From the NCBI GenBank assembly GCA_020025475.1, contig JAHHSA010000002.1:1-64000 (forward strand): DNA of 64,000 bases. The letters are read 5' to 3'. Position 1 is the first letter of the stretch. Each line of letters starts with the position of its first letter. Both the position numbers and the translations under genes were made by a program. The notes below the pieces were generated by a model. The model did no database searches. It saw nothing but the letters and a program-made list of their open reading frames with translations, and was not told the origin of the DNA. The DNA comes from Oscillibacter sp. GTDB lineage: Bacteria > Bacillota > Clostridia > Oscillospirales > Oscillospiraceae. Shown one piece after another: positions 18,041-25,944 of this stretch.

Positions 18041-18568
18041 ATGTATTACGGAGAGATCAAAAACTGTGATATCGCCAACGGCGAAGGCGTCCGTGTGACT
18101 TTGTTTGTCTCCGGCTGCACCAACCGCTGCAAGAACTGTTTCCAGCCTCAGACTTGGGCCTTTGACTATGGCAAGCCCTTCACGGAAGAGACGGAAACTT
18201 CCATTCTGGAACTGTTGAAACCCACGCATATTAACGGGTTGACGCTGCTGGGCGGTGAGCCGTTTGAACCGGAGAACCAGCGGCGGCTGGTGCAGTTGCT
18301 GCGTCGTGTCCGGCGGGAGCTGCCACAGAAGGACATCTGGGGTTTTACCGGCTTTACCTATGAGACACTGCTCACAGAGGGGAGTTATCCCCGCTGTGAG
18401 GTGACGGATGAAATGCTCTCTTTGCTGGATGTTCTGGTGGATGGCCGATTTGTGGAGGAGCTGAAGGATATTACGCTTCGTTTCCGTGGAAGCTCCAACC
18501 AGCGACTCATCGATCTGCGGACGACGCGATGCACCGGGAAATTACAGCTGCTGCCAGATCGCAGATGA
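18041..18568 (+). CDS. nrdG: Anaerobic ribonucleotide reductase activating protein
   Basis: NrdG is a radical-SAM enzyme that installs the glycyl radical on NrdD. The 175-residue length is normal. The [4Fe-4S] ligands are Cys26, Cys30 and Cys33 (CTNRCKNC), and GGEPF is the SAM-contacting GGE motif. It is cotranscribed with nrdD and followed by a strong terminator. Confidence 0.96.
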   Translation: MYYGEIKNCDIANGEGVRVTLFVSGCTNRCKNCFQPQTWAFDYGKPFTEETETSILELLKPTHINGLTLLGGEPFEPENQRRLVQLLRRVRRELPQKDIWGFTGFTYETLLTEGSYPRCEVTDEMLSLLDVLVDGRFVEELKDITLRFRGSSNQRLIDLRTTRCTGKLQLLPDRR

Positions 18569-18604
18569 TACAATGTCCACACAGTGTGAAAGAATGCAAG
18601 TGGG

Positions 18605-18637
18605 AAGATACCGGAAATTTCCGGTATCTTCCTTTTT
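18605..18637 (+). terminator. Intrinsic terminator of nrdDG
   Basis: A perfect palindrome (GATACCGGAAA / TTTCCGGTATC) is followed by TTCCTTTTT. Confidence 0.85.
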
Positions 18638-18755
18638 GACTAGACCTACAAAAAAATCGACAAAGTGACCACAATAGACAGCGGAATGTCCATATGGAGT
18701 GGACGTTTCATCAAATGGCAGTATTTTGCAGTATTACATTTGGGCGATTTGTATA

Positions 18756-18896
18756 TTGTATTGACACATGCCAGACTGTATAATCGAAGATGATGAATGG
18801 GCATTGGTTTATACCTGTCCTCGTATCACGGACAGCCGTATAAAGCTCCAGCAAAGCCGTCACCAGCCGTAAAAGTTTTCGGTAGGAGACGGCTTT
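18756..18896 (+). promoter_or_regulatory. Promoter and structured 5' leader of the ilvA operon
   Basis: A perfect TATAAT at 18779-18784 has only a weak -35 (TTGTAT, 18756-18761) at 17-base spacing. The transcript would begin with two hairpins: CTGTCC/GGACAG (18815-18835), then AAAGCCGTC (18853-18861) pairing with GACGGCTTT (18888-18896). The pentamer GCCGT occurs four times here. No T-run follows, so this is not a terminator, and it does not match a riboswitch I know. Nothing else is evident in the gap 18638-18969. Confidence 0.45.
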
Positions 18897-18969
18897 CGAA
18901 ACCCAATTCAACCGTCAGGCCGTTTAGAAGAGAACGACATCTGATAATGAGATTTGGAGGTCTTTTAAC

Positions 18970-20163
18970 ATGCTGACATTGGAAATGATCCAGGACGCGC
19001 AGGCTGCCCTACGCGGGATCGCACGGCGCACTCCCCTGGAAAGCGCACCCAAGATTGGCGAGAATCTGTACATCAAGGCAGAGAACCTGCAGCTGACTGG
19101 TGCATTCAAGCTGCGCGGCGCTTACAACAAGATTCGCTCCCTGACTCCTGGTGAGGCTGCGAAGGGCGTCATCGCCTGCTCTGCCGGCAACCACGCTCAG
19201 GGCATCGCCCTCTCCGCTACGAAGCTTGGGATCAAGTCCATCATCTGCATGCCTGCCGGCGCTCCCATCAGCAAGGTGGAAGCTACCAAGAACTATGGCG
19301 CCGAGGTGGTGTTGGTTCCCGGCGTTTACGATGACGCTGCCCGCGAGGCAGAGCGTCTGACCAAGGAGCACGGCTACACTTTCGCGCATCCCTTTGACGA
19401 TGAGTATGTCATGGCCGGTCAGGGCACCATCGGCCTGGAGATCCTGGAGCAGCTGCCCGAGGTGGACCAGGTTGTCTGTCCCATCGGCGGCGGCGGCCTG
19501 ATCAGCGGCATTGCCATGGCCATTAAGAGCCTGAAGCCCGCATGTAAGGTGATCGGTGTTCAGTCCGCAAAGGTTGCTTCCATGTATGAGTCCCGCAAGG
19601 CCGGCAAGGTCACCACTGTGGCCGACGGCAACACCATTGCCGACGGCATTCATGTGCTGACTCCCGGCAGCATGACTTTCGACATTTGCCAGAAGTATGT
19701 GGATGATATCGTCACCGTTACGGAGGACGAGATTGCTGCTGCCATCCTGGCCCTGCTGGAGGGGCAGAAGACCATTGCCGAGGGCGCCGGTGCAACTCCC
19801 GTTGCTGCCTGCATGTTTGGCAAGGTGGATACCACCGACAAGAAGACCGTCTGCGTCGTCTCCGGCGGCAATGTGGATGTCACCACGCTCAACCGCATCA
19901 TTACCCGCGGCCTGACCAAATCCGGTCGTCTGGCTGAGGTTTCCGTCCTGATCGACGATAAGCCCGGCAGTCTGAACCAGATGCTGCAGGTCATTGGTGA
20001 CAACGGCGCAAACATCCTGAGAGTCCACCACAACCGTGAGGACAAGGAATCCTGCGTGAATGCATGCATCGTTTCCCTGACCATGGAGACACGGAACGCA
20101 GAGCATGTGGATGCCATCAAGACCGCGCTGAGTGAAAAAGGATATTCTTTGCTGGAGAAATAA
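18970..20163 (+). CDS. ilvA: Threonine ammonia-lyase with ACT domain
   Basis: This PLP enzyme deaminates threonine (and serine) to 2-oxobutanoate (or pyruvate). The 397-residue protein has the PLP lysine at 47 in GAFKLRGA, the phosphate-binding SAGNHAQG, and the Gly loop PIGGGGLISG. A single C-terminal ACT domain occupies about 325-397. That size fits the ~400-residue form, which lies between short catabolic TdcB and the long E. coli IlvA, so biosynthetic and catabolic use both remain possible. GGAGG lies 9 bases before the ATG. A carboxylate/amino-acid symporter follows, favouring substrate uptake plus deamination. Confidence 0.93.
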   Translation: MLTLEMIQDAQAALRGIARRTPLESAPKIGENLYIKAENLQLTGAFKLRGAYNKIRSLTPGEAAKGVIACSAGNHAQGIALSATKLGIKSIICMPAGAPISKVEATKNYGAEVVLVPGVYDDAAREAERLTKEHGYTFAHPFDDEYVMAGQGTIGLEILEQLPEVDQVVCPIGGGGLISGIAMAIKSLKPACKVIGVQSAKVASMYESRKAGKVTTVADGNTIADGIHVLTPGSMTFDICQKYVDDIVTVTEDEIAAAILALLEGQKTIAEGAGATPVAACMFGKVDTTDKKTVCVVSGGNVDVTTLNRIITRGLTKSGRLAEVSVLIDDKPGSLNQMLQVIGDNGANILRVHHNREDKESCVNACIVSLTMETRNAEHVDAIKTALSEKGYSLLEK

Positions 20164-20186
20164 TCCATCCGGCAAGTAATAATATC

Positions 20187-20223
20187 AAAGGAGGGGGTCC
20201 TCGGAGAGGAAAGGCCGGGGACC
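20187..20223 (+). promoter_or_regulatory. SD separated from its start by a 9-bp mRNA hairpin
   Basis: A strong SD (AAAGGAGG, 20187-20194) lies about 38 bases before the ATG at 20233, too far to work directly. GGTCCTCGG (20196-20204) pairs with CCGGGGACC (20215-20223) around a ten-base loop. Folding would bring the SD to a normal distance from the start. The loop itself contains GAGG. Confidence 0.45.
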
Positions 20224-20232
20224 AAAGAAAAA

Positions 20233-21420
20233 ATGGAAAAGAAGAAAAAGTTGGGCCTGCTGCCCAAGCTGCTGATTGCGATCGTACTCGGTCTCGTCAT
20301 CGGCTCTGTCGCTCCCATGATGGGCAAGTTTGGTGAAGTCGTCATTCGTCTGGGCGCAACCTTCAACGGTGTGTTTGGTGAGTTCCTGAACTTCATCATT
20401 CCTCTGATGATTTTTGGCTTCGTTGCCCCTGGTATTGCTGACCTGGGTACCGGCGCCGGCAAGACCCTGGCTGAGACCGTGGGTATTGCCTATGGTTCTA
20501 CACTGCTGGCAGGTACCCTGGCTTTCTGTGTGGACTCCGTTCTGTTCCCCATGTTCATCAAGGAGAGCGTCGGCGTCATCGGTGATGACCGTGTTGCTAA
20601 CGCCTTCTTTGAAGCTCCTATGCCTCCTGTGATGGGCGTCATGACCGCTCTGGTTCTGTCCTTCGTGGTTGGACTGGGCATGGCTGTCTGCCACTCCACC
20701 ACACTCAAGAGCGCTGTGGATGATTTCGCTGCCATTGTCAACAAGGTGATCGGCTCCATCATCATCCCCCTGCTGCCCTTCCACGTCTATGGTATTTTCG
20801 CCAAGCTTACCTACACCGGCTCCATGATGAAGATGCTCTCTTCCTTCATTGCCGTGTTTGGCGTCATCATTGTTCTGCACTGGGTCATCCTGATCATCCA
20901 GTACACCATCGCTGGTTCTGTTGCTAAGAAGAATCCCTTCGGCCTGATCAAGAATATGCTGCCCGCCTATGCAACCGCTATCGGTACTCAGTCCTCCGCA
21001 GCTACCATTCCTGTCACCACTGAGTGCACCAAGAAGAACAACGTCACCGATGCTATCGCTGAGTTTGTCTGCCCCCTGTGCGCCACCATTCACCTGTCCG
21101 GTTCCACCATCACCCTGACCAGCTGCTCTATGGCTGTCATGATGATGACCGGCGGTCACCCCACCTTCAGCATGATGTTCCCCTTCATCATGATGCTGGG
21201 CGTCACCATGGTTGCCGCTCCTGGCGTTCCCGGCGGCGCTGTCATGGCTGCTCTGGGTGTTCTGGAGTCCATGCTGGGCTTCAACGAGGATATGCTGGGC
21301 CTGATGATCGCTCTGTATACCGCTCAGGACTCCTTCGGTACCGCTTGCAACGTCACTGGCGACGGTGCTATCGCTGTTCTGATGGATGCCATCACCGGCA
21401 AGAAGAAGGCTACTGTCTAA
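20233..21420 (+). CDS. Dicarboxylate/amino acid:cation symporter (DAACS family)
   Basis: The 395-residue protein has about eight to ten hydrophobic segments and the re-entrant loop signature TQSSAATIPVTTEC, equivalent to the SSSATLP-type loop of GltP/SstT proteins. A second conserved hairpin with GVPGGAVMA lies near the C-terminus. These carriers import Glu, Asp, C4-dicarboxylates, Ser or Thr with Na+ or H+. Position directly after a threonine deaminase suggests Thr/Ser uptake; this is inference. There is no good SD directly before the ATG (see the hairpin at 20196-20223). A terminator follows. Confidence 0.88.
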   Translation: MEKKKKLGLLPKLLIAIVLGLVIGSVAPMMGKFGEVVIRLGATFNGVFGEFLNFIIPLMIFGFVAPGIADLGTGAGKTLAETVGIAYGSTLLAGTLAFCVDSVLFPMFIKESVGVIGDDRVANAFFEAPMPPVMGVMTALVLSFVVGLGMAVCHSTTLKSAVDDFAAIVNKVIGSIIIPLLPFHVYGIFAKLTYTGSMMKMLSSFIAVFGVIIVLHWVILIIQYTIAGSVAKKNPFGLIKNMLPAYATAIGTQSSAATIPVTTECTKKNNVTDAIAEFVCPLCATIHLSGSTITLTSCSMAVMMMTGGHPTFSMMFPFIMMLGVTMVAAPGVPGGAVMAALGVLESMLGFNEDMLGLMIALYTAQDSFGTACNVTGDGAIAVLMDAITGKKKATV

Positions 21421-21475
21421 TTTATAAAATTTAGACACGACAACTTTTCATCCTGCAGCAAAGGAATATCAAATT

Positions 21476-21506
21476 CGGCGTCCTGCTTTTGCGGGACGCC
21501 GTTTTT
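21476..21506 (+). terminator. Intrinsic terminator of ilvA-symporter operon
   Basis: An 11-bp stem (CGGCGTCCTGC / GCGGGACGCCG, one G-T pair) with a TTTT loop is followed by TTTTT. Confidence 0.9.
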
Positions 21507-21639
21507 AATGCTAGCCCTCATCCTCACATCCAAACCTCTGGCCGCCTCAAAACTGCGGGACAGGCTGATTATCATCAGTAGCGGGGAATGTGTGCAAGGG
21601 GGTAAGCCCCCCTGCCCGTAAAACCTCAACCTTTTTTGA

Positions 21640-21676
21640 CAAGCAAAAGGCATCCGGCCAACAGCCGGATGCCTTT
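21640..21676 (-). terminator. Intrinsic terminator of the trpXYZ-like operon
   Basis: A 13-bp perfect stem (AAAGGCATCCGGC / GCCGGATGCCTTT, loop TGTTG on the minus strand) is followed on that strand by T-rich sequence. Confidence 0.85.
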
Positions 21677-21687
21677 GTCAGATGCGC

Positions 21688-22449
21688 TTATCTGGAGAGC
21701 GTCTGGAAGTGGGAGAGAATTGACTCCGCGGTGGTTGCTGTCTTCTCGCCACCGATCCGGTCCAGAACTACCTGCCCCTGATCCAGCATCAGCAGGCGGT
21801 CACCGTATTCTACGGCATAGCGGAGGTTGTGGGTCACCATCATGGCGGTGAGTTTCTTTTCCCGCACGACCTTGTCTGTGAGAGCCATCATGATGTCAGC
21901 GGTCTTTGGGTCCAGGGCAGCAGTGTGTTCGTCCAGAATTAGAAAACGGAGGGGAGTCATGGTGGCCATCAGCAGAGAAATCGCCTGACGCTGGCCACCT
22001 GAGAGGGCACCGATGGGAACATCCAGCTTGTCCTCCAGGCCCAGGTCCAGGCTCCGCAGCTCTCTGCGGTAGTCATCAATTCGCTCTTTCCGGATGCCCC
22101 GGCGGAGGCCAAAACGCTGTCCCTTACAGTCGGCCAGAGACAGATTTTCCAAAACAGACAGGTGGGGGGCCGTCCCGGCAGAGGAGTCCTGATAGACCCG
22201 TCCAATGACGGCACAGCGCTGATGCTCCCGCAGAGCGGTGATGGGCTGATTGTCCATGCAGATCTCACCGCTGTCAGCGGCAATGGAACCGCAGATCAGG
22301 TTCAGCAGGGAGGTCTTGCCGCTGCCGTTGCCACCCACGATAGAGACAAACTGACCGTCTGGCACGGTCAAAGAGAAGTCTTTAAACAGGCAGTGCTCAG
22401 TGGTGGTGCCGGGGTTGTAGATTTTTGTAATGTGACGCAGTTCAAGCAT
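21688..22449 (-). CDS. ABC transporter ATP-binding protein, trpZ-type
   Basis: This ATPase powers the substrate-binding protein and permease upstream in its operon. Walker A is GGNGSGKTS, the signature is LSGGQRQ, and Walker B is FLILDEHTAALDP, giving DEH where most ATPases have DEP. I chose the ATG at 22449, which overlaps the permease stop by eight bases with GAGG 9 bases upstream; a GTG at 22464 is an alternative. In other Bacillota this three-gene set with a T-box is predicted to import tryptophan. Last gene of the operon. Confidence 0.85.
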   Translation of the reverse strand: MLELRHITKIYNPGTTTEHCLFKDFSLTVPDGQFVSIVGGNGSGKTSLLNLICGSIAADSGEICMDNQPITALREHQRCAVIGRVYQDSSAGTAPHLSVLENLSLADCKGQRFGLRRGIRKERIDDYRRELRSLDLGLEDKLDVPIGALSGGQRQAISLLMATMTPLRFLILDEHTAALDPKTADIMMALTDKVVREKKLTAMMVTHNLRYAVEYGDRLLMLDQGQVVLDRIGGEKTATTAESILSHFQTLSR

Positions 22450-23377
22450 GAATAATCGCCTCACCCTTTCTGCCGGAGAGAACTAGTACCAGAAGAAACA
22501 GCCCGGCCGTAGCCAGATTCAGAAGGTCCGCCCGGAGGCCCATGCTCAGGACAACCTGGATGCAGAGCTTGTAGAGAATGCTGCCCACCAACACGGCTGT
22601 GGTTCCGGCGGGGGAGGAGAAGAAGCGGACCAGCGGGGAGGAGGTCCGGCAGGTGTGGAAAAGACCGGTGTAGAACCGCAGCAGGGATATGCCTATGATG
22701 ACCGCAGCCAGACCGTATACCAGCTGGCCGGTGCCCATGGTGGCATAGAAGCTGCGCAGCTCCTGGCACGCCAGACTGCCGCCAAGGGCAACCAGTGCAT
22801 TGGAGAGCATCAATCCGCCCAGCTTCACGTTCCCAACGTCTTTGCCCAGGGAGGCCACCAGAGTGGGGTTATCACCTGCGGCTCGCAGCAACAGACCAGC
22901 CCGGGTGCGGAAGAAGAGGTCCAGCAGCAGCTTCGCCAGGATGGCCAGCACCAGTGTCACTGCCAGCTTCCGGCCTGTGAGGGTCAGACCGCCGAAGAGG
23001 GCCATAGTGGCAGGAGCAGTGAAGATAGTGTCGATCTCGCGGCCGATGGCAAGGCTGGACCCGGCCAGCTGGAGGTTGATGGAGAACAGAGCGGTCATGG
23101 TGATGATGCCCGCCAGCAGGTTCCGAACCTTGAGGTGCACATGGATGAAGCCGGTGAGAAGTCCGGCCAAAGCGCCGGCAGCCATGGAGACCGGCAGGGT
23201 GAGAAACGGATTGACGCCCCGTGTCAGTAAAACGGCAGTGACGGCAGCCCCCAGGGGGAAGGTGCCATCTACCCCCAGATCGGGGAAGTCCAGAATGGAG
23301 TAGGTGATATAGACGCCATAGGTGACCATGGCGTAGATGAGGCCCTGAAGCAGGGTGCTGACCAGTAAGTCGGTCAT
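22442..23377 (-). CDS. ABC transporter permease, trpY-type
   Basis: The 311-residue, strongly hydrophobic protein resembles branched-chain/sugar-type ABC permeases (eight or more helices) with the cytoplasmic coupling region RTRAGLLLRAAGDNPTLV. The start is the ATG at 23377 after TAAGGAGGACTCC. The frame stays open upstream, across the hydrolase gene in another frame, but nothing there is coding-like. It works with the lipoprotein and ATPase of the same operon. Confidence 0.87.
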   Translation of the reverse strand: MTDLLVSTLLQGLIYAMVTYGVYITYSILDFPDLGVDGTFPLGAAVTAVLLTRGVNPFLTLPVSMAAGALAGLLTGFIHVHLKVRNLLAGIITMTALFSINLQLAGSSLAIGREIDTIFTAPATMALFGGLTLTGRKLAVTLVLAILAKLLLDLFFRTRAGLLLRAAGDNPTLVASLGKDVGNVKLGGLMLSNALVALGGSLACQELRSFYATMGTGQLVYGLAAVIIGISLLRFYTGLFHTCRTSSPLVRFFSSPAGTTAVLVGSILYKLCIQVVLSMGLRADLLNLATAGLFLLVLVLSGRKGEAIIHA

Positions 23378-23387
23378 GGAGTCCTCC

Positions 23388-24245
23388 TTATTGCACAGTA
23401 TTGGTGAGCGTGCCGATGCCCTCAATGGTGCACTCCACGACATCGCCCGGATGCAGGAAACGAGGGGGGTCAAAGCCCATGCCAACGCCTGCGGGTGTGC
23501 CAGTGGAGAGAATGGTGCCTGGGAGCAGGGTAATGCCGGAGGAGAGCTCTTCCAGTACATCCGCAATTGGGTAGATAAAGTGGTCGGTGCAGGAGTTCTG
23601 ACGAAGCTCGCCATTGACCCTGGTGGAAATCCGGAGCGCAGGGGGGAATGCCACCTCATCGGCTGTCAAAATGCAGGGCCCCATGGGAGCAAAACCATCC
23701 AGACTTTTGCCAAAAAACCACTGCTTGTGCTGTGTCTGGACATCCCGGGCAGAGACGTCATTGACAATGGTATAACCGAAGATGCAGTCAGCGGCATCCT
23801 GGCTGCGGATGTTCCGGGCGGGTTTGCCGATAATGACTGCCAGCTCGTTCTCGTAGTCCAGCCGTTCCACCAGACCTGGGTGGCTGGGGATCATCCCATC
23901 TGGGTCCACAGTCCGGCCAACCCGCTTGGAGAAGTAGGAGGCCTCAGGCTTTTCCAGGGAAAAACCTGCATCATACTGGGCGGCCTCGTCCAGGTGGTCC
24001 TGATAGTTCATGCCCAGGCAAATGAGGTCCTGCCGGGGGTGGGGGATGGGGGCCAGCAGAGTGACGTGGGTCATGGGAATGGGTGCTTCTGTGGCGGACG
24101 CTGCCACGGCGGACAGCTCCGACAGAGGGCAGCGTTCGATCAGAGTGTTCATGTCGGCATAGGGCAGAGGCTTCACAGCGGTCTCGTCGGCGGTCAGAAC
24201 GCCAACGCGTTCGGTACCCTCATAGCGGAAAGTAATCAGTTTCAA
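23388..24245 (-). CDS. Fumarylacetoacetate hydrolase (FAH) family protein
   Basis: The 285-residue protein has the FAH fold signatures: metal-ligand region RLDYENELAVIIGK, then NDVSARDVQ, FFGKSLDGFAPMGP and STGTPAGVG. Family members cleave C-C bonds of beta-diketo acids or decarboxylate oxaloacetate and acylpyruvates; the substrate cannot be told from sequence. It starts with TTG at 24245 in an ATTTTGA overlap with the stop of the lipoprotein gene, preceded by AAAGGAG, so it is truly part of the transporter operon. A hydrolase between trpX and trpY types is unusual. Confidence 0.88.
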   Translation of the reverse strand: MKLITFRYEGTERVGVLTADETAVKPLPYADMNTLIERCPLSELSAVAASATEAPIPMTHVTLLAPIPHPRQDLICLGMNYQDHLDEAAQYDAGFSLEKPEASYFSKRVGRTVDPDGMIPSHPGLVERLDYENELAVIIGKPARNIRSQDAADCIFGYTIVNDVSARDVQTQHKQWFFGKSLDGFAPMGPCILTADEVAFPPALRISTRVNGELRQNSCTDHFIYPIADVLEELSSGITLLPGTILSTGTPAGVGMGFDPPRFLHPGDVVECTIEGIGTLTNTVQ

Positions 24246-25243
24246 AATGATCGCTCCTTTTCTGATCCATTGGTGTCAGTGGCGGCGGAAAGAATTTCCT
24301 CCGGCACTGTGAGGTTCAGTTTTTTCAGCGCGCTGCTGTTGATGTACAGCTCATACTGTTCAATGATCTCATAGGGAAGGTCGGCGCAGGTGCTCTCCCC
24401 TCGCAAGATCTTAGCAGCCATTTGCCCGGTCTGAATGCCAAGCTGGATGTAGTCCAGACCGGCACCGGCCACGCACCCCAGCCTGATCTGCTCCACCTCG
24501 GAGCCATAGACCGGGATGCCGGCGTCAGAGGCCTTTTCCAGGGTGGAGGGCAGCACGCCGGTGACGTTGTTGTCGGTGATGTTGGTGATGCAGTCTACGC
24601 CGTGAGAGAGCAGGGTGTCTACTGCCTGGGAGACCTCGGGCTGGGAGCTGACGCCCATGGCGTCCAGGGTGAAGCCGTAAGCGGGAGCCAGGCTCTCATA
24701 GATGCCCACAGAATAGACGGAATTGGGCTCGCTGATGGTGTAGACCAGGCCGATGGAGTCGGCATCGGGCTGAAGCTTGCGGATGAGCTGCAGCTGGGCC
24801 TCCACTGGGAGCACATCCGAAGTACCGGTGATGTTGCCATTGTCCAGCTTTGCACCAACGGGGTCGGTGATGGCGGTGAAGATCACGGGGATGTTCTTAT
24901 CCTCGGCAGCAGCGTAGCAGGCCACAGCGGAGGGGGTGGCAATGCCTACCATCATGTCTACATCCTCGGCAGAGAAACCGAGCCCGATCTGGCTGGCTAA
25001 GGCCGGATCGCTGTTGGCATTTTGAATGTGGACTTCGAAATCCACGTCTTCCTGCAAACCAGCCTGCTCCAGACCCTGGAGAAAGCCAGACAGGCAGTTG
25101 TCGAGAGAGGCATGCTGGGCGAATTGGGAAATTCCGATCTTGCGGAGGCCGTCAGAAGGCGGTGCAGCGGAAGAAGAGCCGCAGGCGGTGAGGGTAAGAA
25201 TCATGGCACAGAGCAGAGAGACGACGGATACAAGCTTTTGCAT
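24242..25243 (-). CDS. ABC transporter substrate-binding lipoprotein, TrpX-type (ABC_sub_bind family)
   Basis: The 333-residue protein starts with a lipoprotein signal peptide ending in LTAC (lipid-modified Cys21), then a two-lobed binding domain of the ABC_sub_bind type. Readable stretches are FTAITDPVGAKL, ITGTSDVLPVEAQL and GIPVYGSEV. It would capture ligand outside the membrane for the permease and ATPase downstream. Bacillota homologues under a T-box are predicted to bind tryptophan, and the T-box here appears to read a Trp codon. SD AAGGAG lies 8 bases before the ATG. Confidence 0.88.
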   Translation of the reverse strand: MQKLVSVVSLLCAMILTLTACGSSSAAPPSDGLRKIGISQFAQHASLDNCLSGFLQGLEQAGLQEDVDFEVHIQNANSDPALASQIGLGFSAEDVDMMVGIATPSAVACYAAAEDKNIPVIFTAITDPVGAKLDNGNITGTSDVLPVEAQLQLIRKLQPDADSIGLVYTISEPNSVYSVGIYESLAPAYGFTLDAMGVSSQPEVSQAVDTLLSHGVDCITNITDNNVTGVLPSTLEKASDAGIPVYGSEVEQIRLGCVAGAGLDYIQLGIQTGQMAAKILRGESTCADLPYEIIEQYELYINSSALKKLNLTVPEEILSAATDTNGSEKERSF

Positions 25244-25305
25244 AAAAGTTCTCCTTTTTCAAATCAAGTGATGGAAGGGCCGTTCGCCGCCCCACAGACG
25301 GCAGG

Positions 25306-25356
25306 TCAGAGATGAAGATGTATGCGGCACTGCCGCCATCGTTTTGTCAGATACAT
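25306..25356 (-). CDS. Possible 16-codon ORF between T-box terminator and transporter genes
   Basis: After the T-box terminator a strong SD (AGGAGG) is followed 7 bases later by an ATG opening a 16-codon frame with one Trp, ending before the lipoprotein SD. It may be a translated micropeptide, a leader that modulates translation, or a decoy. I cannot tell which. Confidence 0.25.
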   Translation of the reverse strand: MYLTKRWRQCRIHLHL

Positions 25357-25374
25357 GTCATTGCCTCCTGAAAA

Positions 25375-25655
25375 AAATAAAAAGTCCGGTCCCAGTATTG
25401 GGACAAGACTTTGATCCTGCGGTACCACCCAAGTTGGCGCAATGCGCCCGCTCGATTCACGTACAAGCATACGTGCCGCCGGGGTAACGGGTGCGGGTCC
25501 CGTCAGAGGCTACTGGGCGTCTGCCGTTCGCTCTGCCCTCACAAGGCCATTCACCGAGACACGCTCTGCCGTGCTTGCACTGTCCACGGCTCGCTGAGAG
25601 AGGGTTGGAGTCAGCTACTTCTCTTGCTCACAGGTTTTCGAGTTGATTGATTTAT
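25375..25655 (-). promoter_or_regulatory. T-box riboswitch, apparent Trp (UGG) specifier
   Basis: Minus-strand leader elements appear in order. Stem I starts with GTGAGCAAGAGAAGTAG, including the AGTA of the S-turn. An apical hairpin GCCGTG/CACGGC follows. The 3' side of the specifier loop reads GTGAA-TGG-CC, with TGG at 25549-25547. The conserved T-box TGGGTGGTACCGC is at 25431-25419, and the terminator AAAGTC-TT-GTCCCA / TGGGAC-CG-GACTTT with a T-run ends near 25375. Uncharged tRNA-Trp should favour antitermination. The base after the specifier is C where a purine is usual, so a GGC (Gly) register is a weaker alternative. Confidence 0.85.
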
Positions 25656-25660
25656 GTTGC

Positions 25661-25689
25661 ATTATATGCACCGGAAGGAAATTTGTCAA
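25661..25689 (-). promoter_or_regulatory. Consensus sigma-A promoter of the T-box operon
   Basis: On the minus strand TTGACA (25689-25684) and TATAAT (25666-25661) are 17 bases apart, a perfect promoter driving the T-box leader. Confidence 0.9.
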
Positions 25690-25837
25690 CCGGAATTTGA
25701 AAAATCCGTAAAACTGCATGGCCCGCCGCAGGGGGAGAACAGGAAAGGACCAAAGGCAGATTGTGAGTCTTTACAAAATCAGCATAGAATTATTGGAGGA
25801 TTCGTAGACTTTTCTTGCCTTGCAGGCGTCCATTTCA

Positions 25838-25866
25838 TTGACAGGCTTCCGAACCGGTGTTATATT
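25838..25866 (+). promoter_or_regulatory. Promoter of the Xaa-Pro peptidase gene
   Basis: TTGACA (25838-25843) and TATATT (25861-25866) are 17 bases apart. It is divergent from the T-box promoter. Confidence 0.8.
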
Positions 25867-25944
25867 GAAACAAAGGTGGATGGCACCTGAAACTGATTTT
25901 TTGAACGATTATTATCGATTTTTTGGAATGGGGAGGTCCTTTTG

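Noticed and set aside
18761..18784. TTGACA followed by TATAAT upstream of ilvA
   Set aside because: The spacer is only 12 bases, too short for a sigma-A promoter; the weaker TTGTAT at 17 bases is preferred.
18790..18840. A 17-codon Ile/Val/Leu-containing ORF before ilvA, like a leader peptide
   Set aside because: Its ATG would coincide with the predicted transcription start, has no SD, and the following hairpin lacks a T-run, so it does not form an attenuator.
23378..23659. N-terminal extension of the trpY-type permease
   Set aside because: The in-frame upstream codons overlap the hydrolase gene and look like a shadow; the ATG at 23377 has a strong SD and starts the first helix.
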